Of a stretch of 35,472 bases of DNA, positions 30,690 through 35,472 are shown piece by piece. The DNA is from an uncultured Lachnospiraceae bacterium (GTDB taxonomy: Bacteria > Bacillota > Clostridia > Lachnospirales > Lachnospiraceae). The DNA is taken from positions 1 to 35,472 of the forward strand of contig CAKRIL010000031.1 in the NCBI GenBank assembly GCA_934343915.1. The letters run 5' to 3'. Positions within the stretch are counted from its first letter, which is position 1, and each line of letters starts with the position of its first letter. The notes beneath the pieces are model-generated. The model saw only the letters and a program-made list of their open reading frames with translations. It had not been told where the DNA came from and made no database searches. A program made the translations under genes and the position numbers.

Positions 30690-32724
30690 AGAATACAGGA
30701 ATTACATCAAGCGGTGCAGGAACCGTAACACGCTGGCCGCCTTCATATACCTTTCCTGTGTATGCGTCAGTCCACGATGCTCCCGCAGGAAGGTATACAC
30801 TTCTCTCAACGACCTTCTCCTCCATAACAGGTGCAACAAGGATATCCGGTCCGAACATGTACTCATCCTCTGTCTCCCATGCGAGCTTATCCCCATTAAA
30901 ATCAAAGAAGAGCGGACGCATCACAGGTGCTCCCGTAAGGCTTGCATTCTTCATGCATTCTCTTATATACGGACGAAGGCTCTCTCTTATAAAGAGATAC
31001 TTTTTAAGGATTTCATAATTGTCATCGCCGAAGCTCCATACCTCATTATCCTGTCCCGAGGTAAGCTGACGTACATTGTTTATGAACTCCTGCTCCCTCT
31101 CATACCAAGGAGAACGCTCCCCGTGCATACGGAACACAGGGCAGAAGCAGCCCCATGCAAACCATCTGACCAAAAGCTCCTTAAAATACGGATCCTTTAT
31201 ATTTCCTCCGACAAAGCCTCCAATATCGGATGTCCACCAAGGTATACCGGCAACGCACATATTAAGTCCTGCCTGAAGCTGCTCTCTCATGGCACGGAAC
31301 GATGAATGAATATCTCCTGACCATGTAAGCACACCATACTTCTGGCTTCCCGCCCATGCACAGCGTACAAGGCTCATTACATCCTTCTCACCCTCAGCCT
31401 TAAGACCATCATAGAAGCCCTTCGCATAGCCGACAGGATATGTATTGGTACACTGGAGTGCGGGACCCGCATAATATCTGTAATTGTCAAAATCATACGG
31501 ACCATACTCAGGTTCAGCCTCGTCAAGCCAGAAGCATCGGATACCTTTTTTGTAGTAGTTCTCCCTGCACTTCTCCCATACGAACTTCTGTGCTCCCGGG
31601 TTGGTTGCGTCGAAGAACACCGTATTGCCCATCCACGCCATGTGGTATGCCATTCCGCGGTCAGGTGTGACAAGGTAGCCCTTATCACTCATCTCGGCAA
31701 AATTCTCACTTCTCTCGTCAATTGTAGGCCATACTGACACGACTGTCTCAATTCCCATGTCCCTTAATTCCTTAACCATTCCCTCAGGATCAGGCCAGTC
31801 CCTAGGCTCGAACTTGAACTCTCCCTGCATCGTCCAATGGAAGAAATCCACAACAATCGCATCCATCGGAAGGCCTCTTCTCTTGTGCTCTCTGGCAACG
31901 GCAAGAAGCTCCTCCTGATTGCGGTAACGGAGCTTACACTGCCAGTAGCCAAGACCATATTCAGGTATCATAGGGGTTCTTCCGGCAGCCGCCGAATACT
32001 GCTCCTCAAGCTCGAAAGGTGTATCGCCCGCTGTGATGAAGTAATCAAGCTTCTTGGTGCTCTTAGCATACCACTCTGTCTTATTGGTTCCGAATGTAGC
32101 CGTTCCTATCGCAGGGTTATTCCAAAAAAAGCCGTAGCCTCTGCTTGAAATCATAAAAGGTACACTCGCCTGACTGTTTCTGTGTGCAAGCTCAAGTGTC
32201 GCTCCCTTTTTGTCCAAATGCTTCTCCTGATACTGTCCCATACCGAATATCTTCTCATCATCATACGCCTCGAACCTTGCCGTGAGCTCATAATCCGTAG
32301 AACCCGGAATAGGCTTAAGCTCTCTTGCATCCACGCGAATAGGAACGCAGTAGCGGTTGATGCGGTTTCTGTTTCTCCAATATTCCTCGGTAAGGAGCTC
32401 TCCTCTCTGATTGTAGAAGGAAAGCCAGCCCTCGGTTGATATCTGAGCCGTAATTTTTCCGTTCTTCATTCTGTATATTTTGCCTGTCTGATGATATTTC
32501 TTATATTCATCCGACTTATACCAAGGGTCAGTTGTATCCACCTCCTCACAGGTAATTTCAGGAACACACTCCTCCACCTTCTCGGTAAGCGCCCAGTCAT
32601 GGGCATCCATGACAGCCTCACCTGTCATGCGCACACGCAGTGAGTTGACACCCCAAGGCTCGAGCCACAGCGTGTATTTTCCGTCACCGATTACAAGTCT
32701 GTTATCTTCCTGCCATACTCTCAT
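30655..32724 (-). CDS. Glycoside hydrolase family 31 (alpha-xylosidase type), cytoplasmic
   Basis: GH31 enzymes cleave alpha-linked xylose or glucose. The nucleophile Asp401 lies in FWLDEAEPEYG and the acid/base Asp471 in TWSGDIHSSF. The FWLDxxEPE form of the nucleophile motif is more common in alpha-xylosidases that act on xyloglucan oligosaccharides than in starch-directed enzymes. The 689-residue protein has no signal peptide. Its ATG overlaps the TGA of the GH74 gene by four bases, so the two are made together. With GH74 it would remove the xylose side chains of imported xyloglucan fragments. Alpha-glucosidase activity cannot be excluded. Confidence 0.92.
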   Translation of the reverse strand: MRVWQEDNRLVIGDGKYTLWLEPWGVNSLRVRMTGEAVMDAHDWALTEKVEECVPEITCEEVDTTDPWYKSDEYKKYHQTGKIYRMKNGKITAQISTEGWLSFYNQRGELLTEEYWRNRNRINRYCVPIRVDARELKPIPGSTDYELTARFEAYDDEKIFGMGQYQEKHLDKKGATLELAHRNSQASVPFMISSRGYGFFWNNPAIGTATFGTNKTEWYAKSTKKLDYFITAGDTPFELEEQYSAAAGRTPMIPEYGLGYWQCKLRYRNQEELLAVAREHKRRGLPMDAIVVDFFHWTMQGEFKFEPRDWPDPEGMVKELRDMGIETVVSVWPTIDERSENFAEMSDKGYLVTPDRGMAYHMAWMGNTVFFDATNPGAQKFVWEKCRENYYKKGIRCFWLDEAEPEYGPYDFDNYRYYAGPALQCTNTYPVGYAKGFYDGLKAEGEKDVMSLVRCAWAGSQKYGVLTWSGDIHSSFRAMREQLQAGLNMCVAGIPWWTSDIGGFVGGNIKDPYFKELLVRWFAWGCFCPVFRMHGERSPWYEREQEFINNVRQLTSGQDNEVWSFGDDNYEILKKYLFIRESLRPYIRECMKNASLTGAPVMRPLFFDFNGDKLAWETEDEYMFGPDILVAPVMEEKVVERSVYLPAGASWTDAYTGKVYEGGQRVTVPAPLDVIPVFFKDGKKYDIYQ

Positions 32725-35048
32725 ATACGTTCTCCTTCCCCACAGACTTCTCCATATATAACACCTCTTGAGCCTGTTGCTATAAAGAATCTTCCGAATT
32801 CTCTCTTATCTCCGTCAATACTGTTGATATCACCGAACATCTGCCTGTCCGTATTGATTCTCTCATAGGTTGCACATTCATCAAAGCTTCTGAAAAAGCC
32901 GTACTGACCATCAATCATGCCGCAGATATACAATGCCTTGTTATCTTTGAGATAATCTCCTCCTCTGCGGCCGAGACCGAGACCCATTCTGAATACGCTG
33001 TCGCCATCCTCTGTCAGCTTCACAAGCTCTGTACCCGTTCCGTCAGCATGGCATGTCAGCTTATATAAGCCATTTTCACCTGCGGCAATATAGATTACTC
33101 CCGTCTTTCCCGCTTCAACACGAATCTCCGTCTTATCTGCGGTATCTATTCTTCCGAAATCAATCTTCGGAAGCCCTGCATCCACAATATTGAAGTTCTC
33201 TCCCGCATCCGTGCTCACATAGAACTGTCCGCTCTCTCCGAAGCCATAGAAACGATTGTTGTCCATCCTGTCAGAAAATACCTTGAGCTTTCCTGTACCC
33301 TCGTCAGCTCCGTGGACATTGACCTTATAGTATGTCCGTCCTCCATCATGACTTCCGACAACAAGTTTTGCCGGCAGCTCTATACAGTCCGCAATCGACC
33401 ATACTATATTCCTCGTATCAGGCGACATTGCGACCCATCCGGCATTCACATTCGGTTCTTCAATCTGATGCAGCTTCTCATCAATCTCTTTGTCAAGTCC
33501 GTAAGGCATCGGAAGCCTTGTAAATGTCTTACATCCATCGTCCGTTCTTACAAGACCACCCTTGGTCTTTCTCTTCCAGTTTCCCCTTGCGGTGACAATG
33601 GCGGTATTGTAATTGACATCCGATATATCAGCGTTGATACATGTTATGTAACGGTTTCCCTCCGCGTCATCGAAGGAATTCCTGCACGGCTCATCAAGCT
33701 TCGTGAACGCAAAGGCTCCCAAGTCTCCCACGATATCGAGAAGCTTTACATCACCTGCAAGCGGCGCATACACGTTAAGATGCACTGTCTCTTCTATTCC
33801 CGTACACTTGTCATGGTAAGCCGGATTTTCCGAAGTGAACGCATCGCTTCCGAACACTCCCGTTCCCGAATTGAACCATACCTCATCCTTGTTAAACGGA
33901 TTAATTTTAATGTCACTCATCCAGTGGAGAATCGACACTCCTCCGTTGTACTGAGGCTTCATATATGAAGTATTGAAGTATATTCCGCCCTTTTTCAGTC
34001 CCTCAAGACTCACTTCCCAGTTATTTCCATAGTCATGTGATATATATACCGCCTCGACGGTCTTAAGCTCCCTGCACAATGTCGAACACGCAAGCAGTCC
34101 CGGCTCCTGTATACATGAGCTGATACCGCCAAAGCCGTAATCAAGATATCCCGAAGCTCCCATCGGGGTTATATCGTCATATCCCGCAATCCTTCCATTC
34201 TCAAAGTAATATCTGAGCACTCTTCCGCCAATTACATCACCTGTATCACAGCTGTATCCGAGGTCGACAATATAATTGAATCTTCCGGTGCTGTTCATGG
34301 TCACATACAGATACTTTCCATCATAATCGTATCTTGATGCCACATTTCCGTTCATGCGGCAATCAGCTATCTCATAGCTTTTTGGCTCGATAAGCTCCTC
34401 AAAGCTCTCTCCCGCATCATAGGATATATACAAGCTGTGTCCTCTGTGCTTATCGTCAAGCTTGGTTGTAAGCCCCGCTGTTCCGACAGCCACCGTTCTG
34501 CCATCAGGTGATACCCACACGAAGGTCATATACTCCTCAGGAAGCTTAAGCTTCTCCCAGCTCTCCCCCCTGTCACGGCTCCTTAATAATCCGCCGGTCT
34601 GACTTGCAAAATACAGTGTATCCGTATCGCTCTCGTCAACTACCAGTCTCATTCCGGTTCCGCGCCCGCTTAGGTTGCCATGAACCATTGTAGGAATAGA
34701 CGTATATCGGAAGCTCTCTCCGTAATCATCAGATATACACAGCCTGCCGCACGGCTCACCGTTAATGCCGCACGCAATATACAAGCGTTCAGGATTATCG
34801 TTGTCAAGTGCTACAGCTATCGGAAAGGACTCAGCCACATCAACCATTGTCACATGGTCAATAAGGCTCTTCCATCTCTTCTCGTCGTACAGATACCTGT
34901 ACACACCTCCTATATCCGTTCTCGCATAGAGTATGCCGGGTACCTTTTTGTTAAAAGCGAATCCGGTTACATATCCTCCTCCGGGAATAGGCGCATTCTT
35001 ATACCTATATGGTATCTCTGCCTTAATCTTCTCTGTTATTCCGGTCAT
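32721..35048 (-). CDS. Glycoside hydrolase family 74 (xyloglucanase type), cytoplasmic
   Basis: GH74 enzymes cut the beta-1,4-glucan backbone of xyloglucan. The 775-residue protein is built of two seven-bladed BNR/propeller domains, with repeats such as SRDRGESWEKL (157-167), SYDAGESFEEL and STDAGENFNIV. The first catalytic Asp is Asp45 in YARTDIGGVYR. The second is Asp442 in IVGDLGAF, equivalent to the GD(I/L)GGF motif. No signal peptide is present, which is unusual because most GH74 enzymes are secreted; it may act on imported oligosaccharides or be a reducing-end-specific exo-enzyme. GGGAGG six bases before 35048 sets the start. It leads an operon with the GH31 gene. Confidence 0.9.
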   Translation of the reverse strand: MTGITEKIKAEIPYRYKNAPIPGGGYVTGFAFNKKVPGILYARTDIGGVYRYLYDEKRWKSLIDHVTMVDVAESFPIAVALDNDNPERLYIACGINGEPCGRLCISDDYGESFRYTSIPTMVHGNLSGRGTGMRLVVDESDTDTLYFASQTGGLLRSRDRGESWEKLKLPEEYMTFVWVSPDGRTVAVGTAGLTTKLDDKHRGHSLYISYDAGESFEELIEPKSYEIADCRMNGNVASRYDYDGKYLYVTMNSTGRFNYIVDLGYSCDTGDVIGGRVLRYYFENGRIAGYDDITPMGASGYLDYGFGGISSCIQEPGLLACSTLCRELKTVEAVYISHDYGNNWEVSLEGLKKGGIYFNTSYMKPQYNGGVSILHWMSDIKINPFNKDEVWFNSGTGVFGSDAFTSENPAYHDKCTGIEETVHLNVYAPLAGDVKLLDIVGDLGAFAFTKLDEPCRNSFDDAEGNRYITCINADISDVNYNTAIVTARGNWKRKTKGGLVRTDDGCKTFTRLPMPYGLDKEIDEKLHQIEEPNVNAGWVAMSPDTRNIVWSIADCIELPAKLVVGSHDGGRTYYKVNVHGADEGTGKLKVFSDRMDNNRFYGFGESGQFYVSTDAGENFNIVDAGLPKIDFGRIDTADKTEIRVEAGKTGVIYIAAGENGLYKLTCHADGTGTELVKLTEDGDSVFRMGLGLGRRGGDYLKDNKALYICGMIDGQYGFFRSFDECATYERINTDRQMFGDINSIDGDKREFGRFFIATGSRGVIYGEVCGEGERI

Positions 35049-35086
35049 CTTAATCCTCCCATACATCACCGCAGTTTTGCTGTACC

Positions 35087-35115
35087 AATATATGCTGGTT
35101 AGATTGTGACATCAA
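35087..35115 (-). promoter_or_regulatory. Promoter of the GH74-GH31 operon
   Basis: On the minus strand TTGATG (35110-35115) and TATATT (35087-35092) are separated by exactly 17 bases, about 40 bases ahead of the GH74 ATG. Confidence 0.6.
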
Positions 35116-35150
35116 TATATAATTTTTTCTACCCTAATTTTTTTACCTGT

Positions 35151-35472
35151 TTACTGTTGCTTTACGACCTTAAGTGTCAAATCAGTTCCCGAATGGGTGA
35201 TTGTAACTACAATATCATCCTTCACATAATAGCTTGTGAGACCGTCCGGAGTTGAACTTGCGAACAGATATCCGCTTGTCTCAAGGTACTCGCAGTAGGT
35301 ATCAAAGGCTTCCTTCGATATTCCCGTGAATGTCATTACTCCGCCGTTGTCGACAGCCTCATATCCTGTAAAGCTTCCCTCCGTAAGATACGGAACATTG
35401 GAAAACACAAGCTTATCATTATCAAAGTAGCTGTATCTTGAGTCCGTCGCCTCAGAAGGCTTAGTCGGAGCC
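35151..35472 (-). CDS. C-terminus of a gene running off the right edge, unknown
   Basis: An open frame enters from the window edge and ends at TAA (35151-35153). The visible 106 residues begin APTKPSEATDSRYSYF, a Pro/Thr/Ser linker-like stretch, followed by a small alpha/beta domain (SYFDNDKLVFSNVP, ISKEAFDTYCEYLETSGYLF, YVKDDIVVTITHSG). The linker suggests an exported or lipid-anchored protein. I do not recognise the domain. No terminator is evident between this gene and the GH74 promoter. Confidence 0.7.
   Translation of the reverse strand, partial: APTKPSEATDSRYSYFDNDKLVFSNVPYLTEGSFTGYEAVDNGGVMTFTGISKEAFDTYCEYLETSGYLFASSTPDGLTSYYVKDDIVVTITHSGTDLTLKVVKQQ

Noticed and set aside
30541..31305. 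Plus-strand frame of 254 codons
   Set aside because: Overlaps the end of the alpha/beta hydrolase and lies antisense to the GH31 gene; composition is not protein-like.
32721..35048. Sialidase or photosystem-type BNR protein
   Set aside because: The ARTDIGGVYR start and the GDLGAF Asp motif are specific for GH74; sialidase RIP and Arg-triad features were not seen.
1..35472. tRNA or rRNA genes, prophage, integrase or transposase-bearing IS
   Set aside because: No cloverleaf, rRNA-like stretch, integrase or DDE transposase was found by reading; a covariance-model or HMM scan was not possible here.

Overview
The window looks like a chromosomal segment of a Lachnospiraceae-type gut Firmicute (Clostridia). 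The evidence is strong AGGAGG-type ribosome sites, a CIRCE-controlled groES-groEL operon, a glutaminyl-tRNA synthetase, Clostridia-typical DUF families (DUF6062, DUF6171, DUF2225, DUF3887), a lipoprotein endoglucanase with a Thr/Gln/Glu linker, and an Rpn-type pseudogene. Genus is not resolved. Most genes lie on the minus strand.

Layout from left to right. (1) 1-2641: the edge of a type I restriction-modification locus, transcribed fic -> hsdM -> probable hsdS (cut by the window edge). The leader carries two operator-like inverted repeats of identical geometry. (2) 2890-4220: a sigma-70-family regulator and its overlapping membrane partner. (3) 4298-4513: a terminator and a 141-bp palindromic, MITE-like element. 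(4) 4548-9014: a likely operon of GH5 endoglucanase lipoprotein, GreA, GH3 beta-glucosidase and a NUDIX hydrolase. (5) 9269-11927: a stand-alone glycyl-radical protein (GrcA type) with a Crp/Fnr-like site placed at -41.5, next to a CE2-type esterase / DUF3887 / Crp-family regulator operon. (6) 12127-14386: a MATE exporter convergent with a membrane protein whose tail is almost entirely Asp/Tyr/Trp/Ser/Gly/Asn.

(7) 14573-17787: a large orphan solute-binding lipoprotein flanked by a perfect 23-bp direct repeat, a broken Rpn-type nuclease gene, and a structured intergenic stretch with a 46-bp direct repeat. (8) 17788-19910: groES-groEL with CIRCE, promoter and terminator. (9) 19937-22648: mocR-type regulator, DUF6171 and an OGG-type DNA glycosylase. 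(10) 22875-28266: DUF6062, then glnS -> DUF2225 -> LtaS-like membrane sulfatase-fold enzyme. (11) 28362-35472: a serine hydrolase, an anchored alpha/beta hydrolase, a GH74 -> GH31 pair lacking signal peptides, and the C-terminus of a further gene.

Functionally, the main theme is beta-glucan and xyloglucan breakdown: an extracellular GH5, intracellular GH3, GH74 and GH31, and a deacetylating esterase. Around these sit housekeeping genes (groESL, glnS, greA, ogg) and small mobile or repeat elements. I found no complete phage, transposase-bearing IS, CRISPR array, rRNA or tRNA. The best candidates for something undescribed are the doubled operator of the fic-hsdM operon, the acidic-aromatic tail protein, and the repeat-flanked lipoprotein cassette.
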